A DNA stretch of 63,787 nucleotides. Origin: Spirochaetales bacterium. GTDB lineage: Bacteria; Spirochaetota; Spirochaetia; UBA9216. Of the stretch, positions 36,337 through 46,163 are shown piece by piece. The translations under genes and the position numbers were made by a program. Each line of letters begins with the position of its first letter. Position 1 is the stretch's first letter. The notes under the pieces were generated by a model. The model did no database searches, was not told where the DNA came from, and worked only from the letters and a program-made list of their open reading frames with translations. The stretch is from NCBI GenBank assembly GCA_016839055.1, contig JAEKNX010000022.1:1-63787 (forward strand), written 5' to 3'.

Positions 36337-38124
36337 TTAATATTTTCCTCTTGCGGTATATGAGGTGTGAAGCAGGTGGTGTGATTTTTCACCGCAGGGT
36401 TCTCCTAAGAAATCTTTATAGATGTGCAGGACTTCAGGATTCAGGTGAGATTTTCTGATTGGAAGCGCATTGTCCTCCGCATATACTGCGTCCATCCTGC
36501 TCTGTCTTATTTCAGGAGTTGTCCTGATAGGCTGACCGCCGCCGCCGAGACATCCGCCCGGACAGGCCATGAATTCAATGAAATGATAATCAGCCTCACC
36601 CTTTTTCATCAGCTGCAGTACCGTTTTTACATTGGCGAGTCCATGCGCTACGGCTACCTTCAGCTCGACCCCCTCGAGGAAGGACCATGCAGGAAGCGCG
36701 TTTTCAATCTTAATCGCTGCGCTTTTTACCCCGGCCATTCCTCTAACGGGGGTTACATCCAGGTTCGTAAAAGGAATCTCACGGCCGGTAACTATCTCCC
36801 AGGCTGTCCGGAGGGCAGCCTCCATGACACCGCCGGTTGCTCCGAATAGTACTGCTGCTCCGGTATGGGCGCCGAGCAGGCTGTCACAGCTGCTGTCTTC
36901 AAGAGAGTCAAAATCTATGCCCGCCTCTTTTATCATATGGCCGAGCTCACGGGTTGTGAGTACATAATCAACATCCCGGAATCCGCTGTCGGTCATTTCC
37001 GGGCGCTGTGCCTCAAATTTCTTCGCGGTGCACGGCATAATCGATACGACCGTTATGTCGGCAGGATCTATGCCGGCGATATCGGCATAATAGGTCTTCG
37101 CGAGAGTTCCAAACATCTGCTGAGGTGATTTGCAGGTGGAAAGATGATTCAGAAGGTCAGGATATTCATGTTCCAGATACTTTATCCATCCAGGTGAACA
37201 GGATGAAAACTGGGGCAGCGCGCCGTGGCTTTTACCTTCGCCGGTAAGCGCGTGTTTCAGACGCATAAGCAGTTCGGTTCCTTCCTCCATAATTGTAAGA
37301 TCCGCAGTGAAATTGGTATCGAATACCTTGTCAAAACCCAGTCCGCGAAGGGCTGAAACCATCTTGCCTGTAACTCTTTCTCCGGCTGGATATCCCAGGG
37401 ACTCGCCGAGTGCAATTCTGACCGCCGGAGCCGTCTGAACTACAACATGTTTCGAAGGATCATCGATGGCGTTCCATACATCGGCAACGTAATTCTTCTC
37501 CGTCAGGGCTCCGGTGGGACAGCGGTTTACGCACTGGCCGCAGTTGGTGCAGACCACATAATGAAGAGGTTTATCGAGAAAGGTCGAAATCCGCAGTTCT
37601 CCCCCCTTATTAACTACTGCAAGTGCGTTTACTCCCTGCAGCTCTTCACATGTGCGTACGCAGCGCTGACAGCGGATACATTTTGAATCATCCTTGATTA
37701 TCGCCGGTGATGAAATGTCTATTGTATAATCGGCTGAGAGCTGAATGTAGTCATTTCCGTCAACACCATACTCAGCAGCAAGGTCCTGAAGTTCACAGTT
37801 TCCGTTTTTAGGGCAGCGAAGGCAGTTGGTGTCATGTTCTGACATCAGCAGGCTTATTAACTCCTTTCGTGTCTGTCGTACACGTCGGGTGTTCGTCTGA
37901 ATCTCTACCCCTTCGGTTACCACGGTTGCGCAGGCAGGCTGAAGCAGGTGAGAGCCTGAGATGTCGACGAGACACATCCTGCAGTTTCCGGCAATTCCGA
38001 GATCGGCATGATGGCAGAGAGTCGGTATATTAATTCCATTAATTCTCGCGGCGTCAAGGATGGTCAGATCCTTGTCGACATCGAATTCCTTTGAGTTTAT
38101 TGTAATATGAACTTTATCCTGCAT
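36337..38124 (-). CDS. [FeFe] hydrogenase catalytic subunit HydA, NADH-linked multimeric type
   Basis: A 595-residue protein. N-terminal NuoG-like [2Fe-2S] (Cys37, 48, 51, 65), a His97-Cys101-Cys104-Cys110 cluster site and two [4Fe-4S] motifs (Cys149-159 and Cys192-202) lead to the H-cluster domain. H-cluster motifs: SSCSPGW at 307-313, MPCTAKKFE with Cys365, and FMACPGGCLGGGGQP. It would reduce protons to H2 with electrons from ferredoxin and NADH through HydB/HydC. The first H-cluster motif has Ser310 where many enzymes have a second Cys. It is last in the hydCBA operon. Confidence 0.93.
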   Translation of the reverse strand: MQDKVHITINSKEFDVDKDLTILDAARINGINIPTLCHHADLGIAGNCRMCLVDISGSHLLQPACATVVTEGVEIQTNTRRVRQTRKELISLLMSEHDTNCLRCPKNGNCELQDLAAEYGVDGNDYIQLSADYTIDISSPAIIKDDSKCIRCQRCVRTCEELQGVNALAVVNKGGELRISTFLDKPLHYVVCTNCGQCVNRCPTGALTEKNYVADVWNAIDDPSKHVVVQTAPAVRIALGESLGYPAGERVTGKMVSALRGLGFDKVFDTNFTADLTIMEEGTELLMRLKHALTGEGKSHGALPQFSSCSPGWIKYLEHEYPDLLNHLSTCKSPQQMFGTLAKTYYADIAGIDPADITVVSIMPCTAKKFEAQRPEMTDSGFRDVDYVLTTRELGHMIKEAGIDFDSLEDSSCDSLLGAHTGAAVLFGATGGVMEAALRTAWEIVTGREIPFTNLDVTPVRGMAGVKSAAIKIENALPAWSFLEGVELKVAVAHGLANVKTVLQLMKKGEADYHFIEFMACPGGCLGGGGQPIRTTPEIRQSRMDAVYAEDNALPIRKSHLNPEVLHIYKDFLGEPCGEKSHHLLHTSYTARGKY

Positions 38125-38133
38125 GCCGTCCTC

Positions 38134-39315
38134 CTAATATATAATTTCTTCTTTGAAATAGTCGGTTGTTGAAATAAAGGGATGGGCTACCGACTGTCCG
38201 AGTCCGCATTTAGATGCTATCGACATTGTCTCCGCAATCTCCCTGAGATTATCCAGATAAGATGAGTGTTTTGTTCCGCGTTTGACTTGCTCAATTCCCT
38301 TCAGCAGCTGTTGACATCCTATCCTGCAGGGAGTGCACTGGCCGCAGGATTCCTCAGAAAAGAATTCGAGATAATCGTGCAGCACGTTGTACATCGAACG
38401 GGAAGAATTGAACAGCATCATCGAGCCGCCGGTAGGGACACCTTCAAATCCTATGATAGTTTTACTGAAGTTTTTCCTCGGAACACAGTAGCCCGAGACT
38501 CCTCCGACCTGAACTGCCTTGGTGTCATCATCACCGAAAAGATCAACGAAGTCGGACAGCTTCATCCCCAATTCCAGCTCATAGATTCCCGGAACAGGGG
38601 TGTCCCCGGACACGCAGAATACCTTTGCTCCCCTGGATGATTTAGTTCCCATCTGAATGAAGGAATCCGTACCCTCAAGAATAATATAGACAGCGTATAC
38701 CAGGGTTTCGACATTATTTACGACGGTAGGTTTTCCCATGAATCCTTCGGTTACAGGATAAGGCGGTTTGTTCCTGGCTTCTCCGCGCCGTCCTTCGAGT
38801 GATTCAAGAAGGCTTGTTTCCTCTCCGCAGACATAGGCGCCGCTTCCCATCCTGAGCTCTATGGAGAAATCAATCTTGAAATCATTCAGCAGTTTGTGGA
38901 AGGCTTCTATTTGGGCCGACAAATCCTTTCTCATATAACTGTATTCACCCCGCAGATATATGAAGCCTTTGCGCGCGCCGACGGCTTTTGAACAGGCTGT
39001 CATTCCGAGAAGTACCTTGGCTGCCTGCTTCTGGAGAATTTCGCGGTCCTTGAATGTGCCGGGTTCGCCCTCATCGGCGTTGCATACTATATATTTCTCG
39101 GTACCCTCGGCTTCGGAGACCATCTCCCATTTTTTCCCGGTAGGAAAACCGGCGCCGCCGCGGCCTCTAAGTCCTGAGGTTATCAGCTCTGTGATAATCA
39201 GCTCAGGAGCAAGTGCGTTTATCTCCCGAAGGGCTGCTTTTATATCGAGTTCACTAAACATAAGGTGAACCCGCTTCTTGTATTTTTCGATATCATTTAT
39301 CTTTCTATTATCCAT
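38134..39315 (-). CDS. HydB, NuoF-like diaphorase subunit (short form)
   Basis: A 393-residue flavoprotein subunit with FMN/NADH motifs GRGGAGFPTG (51-60) and CNADEGEPGTFKD (78-90), an SLBB region around 230-280, and a [4Fe-4S] site, SCGQCTPCRIGC, with Cys324, 327, 330 and Cys370. It passes electrons between NADH and HydA. It lacks the N-terminal thioredoxin-like [2Fe-2S] domain and the C-terminal ferredoxin domain of the longer HydB of characterised bifurcating hydrogenases, which may limit ferredoxin coupling. It starts 9 bp after hydC. Confidence 0.9.
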   Translation of the reverse strand: MDNRKINDIEKYKKRVHLMFSELDIKAALREINALAPELIITELITSGLRGRGGAGFPTGKKWEMVSEAEGTEKYIVCNADEGEPGTFKDREILQKQAAKVLLGMTACSKAVGARKGFIYLRGEYSYMRKDLSAQIEAFHKLLNDFKIDFSIELRMGSGAYVCGEETSLLESLEGRRGEARNKPPYPVTEGFMGKPTVVNNVETLVYAVYIILEGTDSFIQMGTKSSRGAKVFCVSGDTPVPGIYELELGMKLSDFVDLFGDDDTKAVQVGGVSGYCVPRKNFSKTIIGFEGVPTGGSMMLFNSSRSMYNVLHDYLEFFSEESCGQCTPCRIGCQQLLKGIEQVKRGTKHSSYLDNLREIAETMSIASKCGLGQSVAHPFISTTDYFKEEIIY

Positions 39316-39324
39316 ATAGCACCT

Positions 39325-39774
39325 CTATTCCCATTCTTCCAGGGCTACGATTGCTTTCTCGGGGGTGAGCTCTGTGTAGACCTTATCATTTATAATCATC
39401 GCCGGTGACTGATGACACCATCCGATACAGTTTGTCTGAAGAAATGTGAACTTCTGATCGGGGGTTGTTTCTCCGAGTTTTATCCTGAGATGTTTTTCGA
39501 TGGCATTAATGATGTCGGTTTTTCCCTTTAAATCACAGGATATTGTTTTGCAAATTCTTATAACGTTGCGGCCCAGCCTGGAAACATCAATAAAAGAGTA
39601 AAATGTCGCAACTCCGTACACTTCCGCGGCCGAAATGTCAAATGCTTTGGCTATATCCCTCATTGCTGTTTCAGACAGATAATTATTCCTGCTGATAACT
39701 TCCTGCATTACCGGCAGCAGCCGATTCCTTTCCGTACCTGTTTTTGAGATGATCTCCTGAATGTCAGTGTTCAT
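39325..39774 (-). CDS. HydC, NuoE-like [2Fe-2S] subunit
   Basis: A 149-residue thioredoxin-like ferredoxin subunit with the four [2Fe-2S] cysteines Cys75, Cys80, Cys116 and Cys120 (ICKTISC and TNCIGWC). YGVATFYSFI is typical of NuoE/HydC. It is the first gene of the three-gene hydrogenase operon. AGGAGG lies five bases before the ATG. Needed with HydB for NADH oxidation. Confidence 0.92.
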   Translation of the reverse strand: MNTDIQEIISKTGTERNRLLPVMQEVISRNNYLSETAMRDIAKAFDISAAEVYGVATFYSFIDVSRLGRNVIRICKTISCDLKGKTDIINAIEKHLRIKLGETTPDQKFTFLQTNCIGWCHQSPAMIINDKVYTELTPEKAIVALEEWE

Positions 39775-39898
39775 GGCGCCTCCTGAGTATTAAGTATCCG
39801 GAGGAAGTAGAAAAGATTAGTCGAAGTGGAAGCAAGGGGGTAAAAAATCCAATTACAGCAGGTGTCTGGAAATTTAAATGCCTCCGGCAAACTGTCTA

Positions 39899-39927
39899 AT
39901 TGTAATCCAACTATTTTAGTAAGACAA
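39899..39927 (-). promoter_or_regulatory. promoter of the hydCBA operon
   Basis: Minus-strand TTGTCT (39922-39927), 17 bp, TACAAT (39899-39904), about 125 bp before hydC. The long leader between it and the ATG contains no obvious riboswitch or hairpin of note. Confidence 0.5.
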
Positions 39928-40063
39928 GAGTTTTTATTATCTATATATATTTAACTGCTTCAAGAACCCTGTTTTCCGGTTGTCAAAGGCCATTGTGGAC
40001 GGATATCTCATATGAAACCCGGTTATGCGCAAAATCAGAGTGAGAGTCTGGGCTCTATAAGTA

Positions 40064-41251
40064 TCAGGGGAGATTTTCCGGAATGTCGTAGGTCAAGAGT
40101 GAGTTATTATATGCTCTCCAACTGGCATTAATCCAGTCTTCAGATCGGACCGCGCTACTTAGATGGACCTCATCCCAAATTCCTGGAGTACATTGTCCAC
40201 TGCCTGAGTTCGCCATTATCAGGTTGCCTGATAACGGCGAACTCAGCCAGCCGAAGCCGATGTTTTCGTCCGAAGAGGCTGCGAGACTCCCGTTTAGATA
40301 GAGCTTTACCTCGCTGAGCGAAGGTGTGCCGGCCCATGTCAGGACTATCCAGGACGGACCTACCCCATACCAGTTGGCCGCGTAGTACTTTTTGGTCATT
40401 GGAAACCATGTTCGATCAATTTCTATATATAAATCATTTGCGTCGCTAGCATAGAGAGACAGATCTCCCAATACGAATAGGCGTGACCCGCCGATATTGA
40501 CTCCCTGATCCAGCCAGAAAGACAGAGTTAATGGTCCCGCGCTGAACGGTCCGGCTGATAAGCCCTGATTAGGATGAGTCTGCTCTACTGAAATCCCGTT
40601 TCCAGACCAGGCGGGAACAGTTACTGGCGCCTCAACAGATGGAACGGCATTCTCGGTTCCGGCACTATTGATCCATATTGGCCCCGTTTCGTTTAAATGC
40701 CAGACTCCAAGGTATTGATTTCCCCATACTTCTTGCGGGTTCAAGTTTCCGGTTTTGGACGCACTAGAATAGTACATCCAAAACTCGGTAAAATCATTTA
40801 TTTTCACTGTCGGAATTTTAATCCATAAATAGGAATCTCCTGAGGGGTTCCAGCTTCCGTCAATCTCATGATAGAGCGGAGTTTCATCTGACGAGATGAA
40901 AGCAATATCTGAACCATCAGGTTCTATTTTAGTATAGTCTATTAGTGAGCTGTCGAGCTTGAGCAACAAGGGGAAATCTATCAGATTATCGATAGTTGAA
41001 ACCTGGGGAATTGTTATTTTCATTCGATAGTGCCAGGAGTCAGAAAGGATGGGTGAATCTCCTGTAGCGGGAGCATTCGGGACCTCAGGAACATTCGGAA
41101 CAGGTTCTTCTGTTGGTAAGTCTTCCGGGCTCGCGGGATCGATTCCAATATTACTAAGTAAATCCCAGGCCCCTTGTTGACCGCAGGAAGAGCAGGCCAG
41201 TGTTAGCAGGATGACTGCAGTTATGGTCAAAAACAAGGAATTTTTTGTCAT
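40064..41251 (-). CDS. lipoprotein with DUF2341 and LamG-like domains
   Basis: A 395-residue secreted lipoprotein. A hydrophobic leader ends in LTLACSSC, a lipobox with Cys20 as lipidation site. A Pro/Glu-rich linker (about 40-65) follows, then a DUF2341 domain (about 73-165, with YRMKITI, DFPLLLKLDS and FWMYY), then a concanavalin-like LamG domain to about 380 (GVWHLNETG, LSFWLDQG, VKLYLNGSL, WDEVHLSSAVRS). Such architecture suggests a surface protein that binds carbohydrate or protein. It is divergent from the envelope genes at 41314. Confidence 0.8.
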   Translation of the reverse strand: MTKNSLFLTITAVILLTLACSSCGQQGAWDLLSNIGIDPASPEDLPTEEPVPNVPEVPNAPATGDSPILSDSWHYRMKITIPQVSTIDNLIDFPLLLKLDSSLIDYTKIEPDGSDIAFISSDETPLYHEIDGSWNPSGDSYLWIKIPTVKINDFTEFWMYYSSASKTGNLNPQEVWGNQYLGVWHLNETGPIWINSAGTENAVPSVEAPVTVPAWSGNGISVEQTHPNQGLSAGPFSAGPLTLSFWLDQGVNIGGSRLFVLGDLSLYASDANDLYIEIDRTWFPMTKKYYAANWYGVGPSWIVLTWAGTPSLSEVKLYLNGSLAASSDENIGFGWLSSPLSGNLIMANSGSGQCTPGIWDEVHLSSAVRSEDWINASWRAYNNSLLTYDIPENLP

Positions 41252-41313
41252 GATACTTCCGCCCTATTAAATATATATATTAAATGTATCCTCATCATGT
41301 TATAATTTCGTCA

Positions 41314-41880
41314 ATGAAAAAAATTATTATCATCATTTTTTTTCTATGTTTTTACATTTCGCAGGCTGCCGTCTCCGATGAAAGTGATAATATTGTGATC
41401 TCCCATCACGCAATAGGTTTAGGATTTGGTTTTTCACAGGAACTCGATTCCGTTGAATCTTCCTATAGTTTTCCGGCGGGAATGAGTCTGTTCTATCAAT
41501 TCACTGGTCCTTCATCGTTTCCTCTTTTGTTGGGGTTTAGCGTGACAGGCTATGGATTTTCTCCTCTTGAAGATTATTTTAATACATCTTTTATGCTTGT
41601 CCCCTTGCTTTCGGCCGGTTTCGGTTTATTAATGCCGCTTTTTCCGGAATCCTCAATTGGTATTTATCCTGTAATTAGATATGGACAATATTTCCGAACT
41701 TTTAACTATGATAACCAGGATTACTGGGGATCGAGACCTGTATTTTCAGCAGGTATTGAATTTTTAATATTCACAGAAACGAATATGTGTTTTTCAATAG
41801 ATATTTTTTATTCCATATTTTTTGATGATCAGCAAATCCACCTTCTGACATACGGGAACAGAAGCGGCTATGTCTTTTAA
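41314..41880 (+). CDS. putative outer-membrane protein
   Basis: A 188-residue protein starting MKKIIIIIFF, with a signal peptide to about residue 18 (ISQAA). The mature part has beta-barrel-like alternation: GLGFGFSQEL, MSLFYQF, SAGFGLLMPLF and SAGIEFLIF. An in-frame ATG 30 bp upstream is less likely because it would put ten polar residues before the signal. The end overlaps the start of the next gene by 11 bp, so they form one unit with the PEGA/TPR protein. No named family. Confidence 0.65.
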   Translation: MKKIIIIIFFLCFYISQAAVSDESDNIVISHHAIGLGFGFSQELDSVESSYSFPAGMSLFYQFTGPSSFPLLLGFSVTGYGFSPLEDYFNTSFMLVPLLSAGFGLLMPLFPESSIGIYPVIRYGQYFRTFNYDNQDYWGSRPVFSAGIEFLIFTETNMCFSIDIFYSIFFDDQQIHLLTYGNRSGYVF

Positions 41881-43123
41881 AAGAAATAAAATATCGGTAT
41901 TATTCCCCGTTTTTATTTTTATCCTGGCTCTTCCCTTATCTGCTGAGTCCGGAATATTCATTGTAAGCGATCCTTTAGGGGCTTCAGTCATCTTAGATGG
42001 TGATCCGGTTGACGGAAAGACTCCCTTGTTATTGGGCTCTGTCCAGGCCGGTTCCCATATCATCGAGATAGAAATTGACGGCTATTCTAAAATAAAAACA
42101 GAGTTGACAGTTCTCTGCGATGAGCCTCAGGAGTACTATTTCAGTCTCAGGCCTGAATTTATAACATTGAAACTTCCTGCAAGGGGGACAAATGAAGAAA
42201 AAGTGATAAAAGTTGTCCAGGGAGTTTATGATATTAATCCGAATACTGAAGGAATCAGCATTCAGCCTCAATATCCATTCCAGGGTATTATTGACGGCCT
42301 AAATCTCGCTATTCCTCTTTTAACGATTTTTTCTGTGGCCATGACGATTAATGAAATTCAGAATCCTCACTACAGCGAGGCTGTAGTGTCTCCGTTTGTT
42401 ATTGGTTCATTTGTCCTGGGTTCTGTTTTAACTGCTGGCGATGTCGCGCTTCATGTTCATAAAAGCAGACTAAAGGAAAACGATTTCGGTAATTTTGCCG
42501 ATGCTTCTTCCTCAAAGATGGAGGCAGAAGAAATTTTTAAAACGGGCAATATTATGCTGAGGAAAGGAGAGTTCTCATCGGCTCTCGGCGAATATGAAAA
42601 GATAATTGAGAATCACAAGACGTCAATTTATTTTCCATTAGCTATTTATAAGACTGGAACAATAAAAATGATTTTATACAGGCTTGATGAAGCAGAAGAA
42701 GATTTTCGATTTATCGTAAACAAGGTGCCATTGCCGGAAATCTTTGACAACAGTCTCCGAAAACTTGCGGAACTGGCAATTCGAAAATCCCGATATGATG
42801 AAGCATTGAGTTATCTAGATAGGATTCTCTTTATCTGTGAATCCCCCTCGAAGGAAGAAATCCAATTACGAAAATGTGAAATATTGAGTCTCAGGGCTGA
42901 TGCAAACCCGGAAAAATGTGAAGATGCAATCATTGCCTGGAAAAATATAATACTTCAATTCCAGGATTCTGATAAACAGGCAATTTTCAAATACTCTTTA
43001 GCTTTAGAGCTATCTTCTGCCGGTTTAATCGAACAGGCAGACAGTGTTTTAAATGAAATTATTTTTCCGGTAACCGATATGAGTCTTCTTAATGATATAG
43101 TCAGGCTGAAGGAAGAACTATAA
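41870..43123 (+). CDS. PEGA-domain and TPR-repeat envelope protein
   Basis: A 417-residue protein. Signal peptide to about residue 25 (LPLSAES), then a PEGA domain (about 28-95: GASVILDGDPVDGKTPLLL...AGSHIIEIEIDGY). One or two hydrophobic segments follow (about 140-190), then tetratricopeptide-like helical repeats from about 215 to the end. PEGA-TPR proteins are frequent in spirochaete envelopes and probably work in protein scaffolding, but no function is known. The 3' end overlaps the convergent HD-GYP gene by 23 bp. Confidence 0.75.
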   Translation: MSFKRNKISVLFPVFIFILALPLSAESGIFIVSDPLGASVILDGDPVDGKTPLLLGSVQAGSHIIEIEIDGYSKIKTELTVLCDEPQEYYFSLRPEFITLKLPARGTNEEKVIKVVQGVYDINPNTEGISIQPQYPFQGIIDGLNLAIPLLTIFSVAMTINEIQNPHYSEAVVSPFVIGSFVLGSVLTAGDVALHVHKSRLKENDFGNFADASSSKMEAEEIFKTGNIMLRKGEFSSALGEYEKIIENHKTSIYFPLAIYKTGTIKMILYRLDEAEEDFRFIVNKVPLPEIFDNSLRKLAELAIRKSRYDEALSYLDRILFICESPSKEEIQLRKCEILSLRADANPEKCEDAIIAWKNIILQFQDSDKQAIFKYSLALELSSAGLIEQADSVLNEIIFPVTDMSLLNDIVRLKEEL

Positions 43124-44570
43124 GTTCCTTCTGACTATTTTTGAAAATTGAAAGTACTTCATCAAAGTGTTCGAGAAATAAATCAACTATTACAGGATCA
43201 AACTGTTTTTCTTTTTCGCTCTCGAGCAGAGCTGCGGTTTTTTCAAAGGACCATGCTTTTTTATATGGCCTGGTTGATACAAGAGCATCAAAAACATCAA
43301 CCACACAGACAATTCGGCCGTCTATGGGAATATTTTCTCCTTTCAGCCCCTGCGGATAACCCTTACCGTCCCACCTTTCATGATGTGTGAGGGCGATCTC
43401 GGCGCCTTCTCGTAGAAAAATACTGTGGCTTTGCTTAAGGATATTATAGCCTATTCGGGTATGCGTCTTTATAATATTAAATTCATCTTTGGTCAGCCGT
43501 TTGGTTTTAAGAAGGATAACATCCGGAATACCTAGTTTTCCAATGTCATGAAGCGGGGCGGTATTAAGCAGCAAATGTTGGGTTTTTTCATCTCTATTCA
43601 TCGCCCGTGCTAACAATCGTGCATATTCTCCAACTCTTTGAGTGTGGGAGCCTGTTTCAGGATCTTTATAATCAGCGGCGCTGCTGAGAATATTCAGGGT
43701 TTCCATCTCCCTCATGCTGATCTGCTTACTTGCAATTGCCTCAGATAGTGCCGTGTCGCGTAAGCGGCCGTATATATTATTCAGAGTTGAGGTCATAATA
43801 TTAAATTCAAAAGCAAGTTCTCCAATTTCATCTGGAAATTCAACTTCAATTATTTTATCCATCTTCCCGGTTGTGGAGATATATTTTATTGCTTTTGTCA
43901 CCTTTTCAAGCGGATGGAGCAGGTATCGTACTGAAATAGAAATCAGAAAAATTGTGATCAGAACAAGGATGATGATTATGATATTCTCAATAAAAGTAAT
44001 CCGCTGTATCTCGTTGTAGAAATGAGTTTCCTTTTCGATAAGGAAGAATTGCAGGTTAAAGGGGACAAAATGAAAGGTATAGCCCACCCAGTTTTCTTCA
44101 TATAGATAAATAGTAAGCCAGCCGGAGTGTTTTTCCTCAAATGAATTACGTAAAACAGAAATATCCGGGACATCCGGAGTATCTTCAGTGCTTGAGATGA
44201 CAATGTTGTTGTTTTCATCAACGGCAAGAATTAATTCCTCTTTGGAATTCGAAATATCCGAGATATAATTGGATATTGAACTTATAGCGGCGTCTCTATA
44301 GATCTTCTGTTTAAAAAAATCATTTTGAACAAGAACCTCCCATTGGCTGGAAGCGTATTTTTCAAGTTGCGTGGCCTTGTATAAGGCAAAATCCTGACCC
44401 GAGCAGGTCAGGGAATCATAAAATATCTTTCGTGAAATTGTATTACTGATAAAAATGGCTGAGATCAAGATGGGTAAAATCAGGAATAGAATTTTAATCC
44501 GTAATCCTATGCCTTGTTGGTTTTTATATTTTTTTATCAAAAAAAATAATCTTCTTTTCTTTAATGACAT
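43101..44570 (-). CDS. membrane HAMP/HD-GYP protein, probable c-di-GMP phosphodiesterase
   Basis: A 489-residue protein with a membrane segment near 25-45, a periplasmic sensor region of about 130 residues, a second membrane segment near 190-210 and a HAMP linker. The HD-GYP domain (about 300-480) shows GSHTQRVGEYARLLA, HDIGKLGIPD, HTRIGY and HHERWDGKGYPQGLKG. All metal-binding residues are present. Expected to hydrolyse cyclic di-GMP in the cytoplasm in response to an external signal. It is divergent from the gene at 44583, 12 bp apart. Confidence 0.87.
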   Translation of the reverse strand: MSLKKRRLFFLIKKYKNQQGIGLRIKILFLILPILISAIFISNTISRKIFYDSLTCSGQDFALYKATQLEKYASSQWEVLVQNDFFKQKIYRDAAISSISNYISDISNSKEELILAVDENNNIVISSTEDTPDVPDISVLRNSFEEKHSGWLTIYLYEENWVGYTFHFVPFNLQFFLIEKETHFYNEIQRITFIENIIIIILVLITIFLISISVRYLLHPLEKVTKAIKYISTTGKMDKIIEVEFPDEIGELAFEFNIMTSTLNNIYGRLRDTALSEAIASKQISMREMETLNILSSAADYKDPETGSHTQRVGEYARLLARAMNRDEKTQHLLLNTAPLHDIGKLGIPDVILLKTKRLTKDEFNIIKTHTRIGYNILKQSHSIFLREGAEIALTHHERWDGKGYPQGLKGENIPIDGRIVCVVDVFDALVSTRPYKKAWSFEKTAALLESEKEKQFDPVIVDLFLEHFDEVLSIFKNSQKELIVLPSA

Positions 44571-44582
44571 CGAGAAAGTATA

Positions 44583-46163
44583 ATGGATGAAAGGGGAGCT
44601 GTCTATTTGGATTTTTTAAGTGCGGAAGAAAAAATAATTTCTCCAGATGAAGAGCTGAAGATTCTGGAAGCCCTCGATCGGGAGTTTTTTTATTACGCTG
44701 AGCATCAAAAGGATGTAGATCAGAACTTCCATCCTAAAAAAAGTGGGCTTTTGCTGCCTGTTGTTGGTTGTCTGATAGCTATTTTTGTTTCACTTTCTGT
44801 ATTAGTTCTCATGGCATTTCTTCCATTTTTTAATTCCAGGCAAAAAAACGCGGTTGTCGTTTCCAAAATAGCTGATGAGAATTCGATTTTTCAGACTTAT
44901 AAAATCGAGGCTGAAGAAGAAATAAAACAAAAAACTGAGGAAGCTGAGTTTTTTCAGCGGAGATTACAGGAATATGACAGTAAGCTTGACTATCTTCGCA
45001 GTATGATGAACCCGCATGTCAGTCACAACAGTCTGCAGGCTGAACACTTGCTTGATTTATATGAAGGAATGACATCTGCGGAGATAGAAAATGAAATTAC
45101 CAGGATTGAAAGAAAAAAAGAAAATGTGAACCTTCAGTTGGAAGAGAAATTATATGAAATAGAAGAGCTGAAAATCCCTGTTGTTGCTGATGATCCATTT
45201 CAGGAATTTGCCCGATATCAGGAATTACTCAAACGGGAATCGCTGGTAACTGATCAGATTGCTAGTTTGTATACTTTAACTTTCTCGGATTTGAAATTAT
45301 TTGATTATGAAAAAGCAGCGGAAAATCTGTCATCTTTGAAAAAATTAATTAATTCAGACTCGAATTCAGAATACACCGCTATAATTAGAAGAAAACCTAT
45401 AGATCAGGAACTAATAAGCTTTATTGAACGATATTTGGAATCAAAATCAGCGAATGAAGAAAACTCGGACGATGAATACTCACAATTGCTTACGAGGGCT
45501 CAATTATATATTCAAAACGCTGATTTCCTGGCCGAACAGGGAAAAGCAAAGGACGCAGTTAAATTCTACAAACAGGGTCTTAAAGCCATACCATTTATAG
45601 AGCGGGCGGAATCCCAAATTGAGAATCTTGAGTCCGAGAGTCAGCGTAGTGAATTTGATGAGAAGATGGATTCGGCACGGGAGTTCTACGGTAGAGGAAA
45701 TCTATCCGAGGCATCTGCTATTTATAAGGACGCACTGATTTTCCTTATAAATGATCACGATGATATTGTTAAAGAGGCTTTTCAAAATCTGGAAGATATA
45801 ATCACGGAAACATCTAAGGACCAAAATCTTATAATGATATCAGATGATAACGCTGGGGCAGAGCCGCAAGCCCCTCCTGTCATTGAAATTGACTGGCGAG
45901 TTGACCTTGGTTATGAAATGCTGGGGGTTGTCCTTGCCGAGAATGGGAACCAAATTTCTATAGAACCACTCTGCGATTTAGTCATACAGCCCGGGGCCCT
46001 TTTTTCAATCAGAAGATATTCCGCGGAAGAAGAATATAAGATTCTTGCGGAAGGAATCATTTTGTCAGTATCAGAAGGCACTGTAGCAGGTTTGATTTTC
46101 GAAAAACATAATCAGTCGGAAATCATGTCCGCTCAGGATATCGTTTATATCAAGCAGCTATGA
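44583..46163 (+). CDS. membrane-anchored coiled-coil/TPR protein of unknown function
   Basis: A 526-residue protein with one membrane segment (about 54-78) and a cytoplasmic N-terminus of about 50 residues. A long Glu/Lys-rich coiled-coil region follows (about 100-200), then helical repeats with TPR character (about 295-410), and a C-terminal beta-rich domain (about 440-525). I do not recognise a family. The arrangement resembles spirochaete envelope scaffolding proteins. It is divergent from the HD-GYP gene and its end overlaps the convergent GNAT gene by six bases. Confidence 0.65.
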   Translation: MDERGAVYLDFLSAEEKIISPDEELKILEALDREFFYYAEHQKDVDQNFHPKKSGLLLPVVGCLIAIFVSLSVLVLMAFLPFFNSRQKNAVVVSKIADENSIFQTYKIEAEEEIKQKTEEAEFFQRRLQEYDSKLDYLRSMMNPHVSHNSLQAEHLLDLYEGMTSAEIENEITRIERKKENVNLQLEEKLYEIEELKIPVVADDPFQEFARYQELLKRESLVTDQIASLYTLTFSDLKLFDYEKAAENLSSLKKLINSDSNSEYTAIIRRKPIDQELISFIERYLESKSANEENSDDEYSQLLTRAQLYIQNADFLAEQGKAKDAVKFYKQGLKAIPFIERAESQIENLESESQRSEFDEKMDSAREFYGRGNLSEASAIYKDALIFLINDHDDIVKEAFQNLEDIITETSKDQNLIMISDDNAGAEPQAPPVIEIDWRVDLGYEMLGVVLAENGNQISIEPLCDLVIQPGALFSIRRYSAEEEYKILAEGIILSVSEGTVAGLIFEKHNQSEIMSAQDIVYIKQL

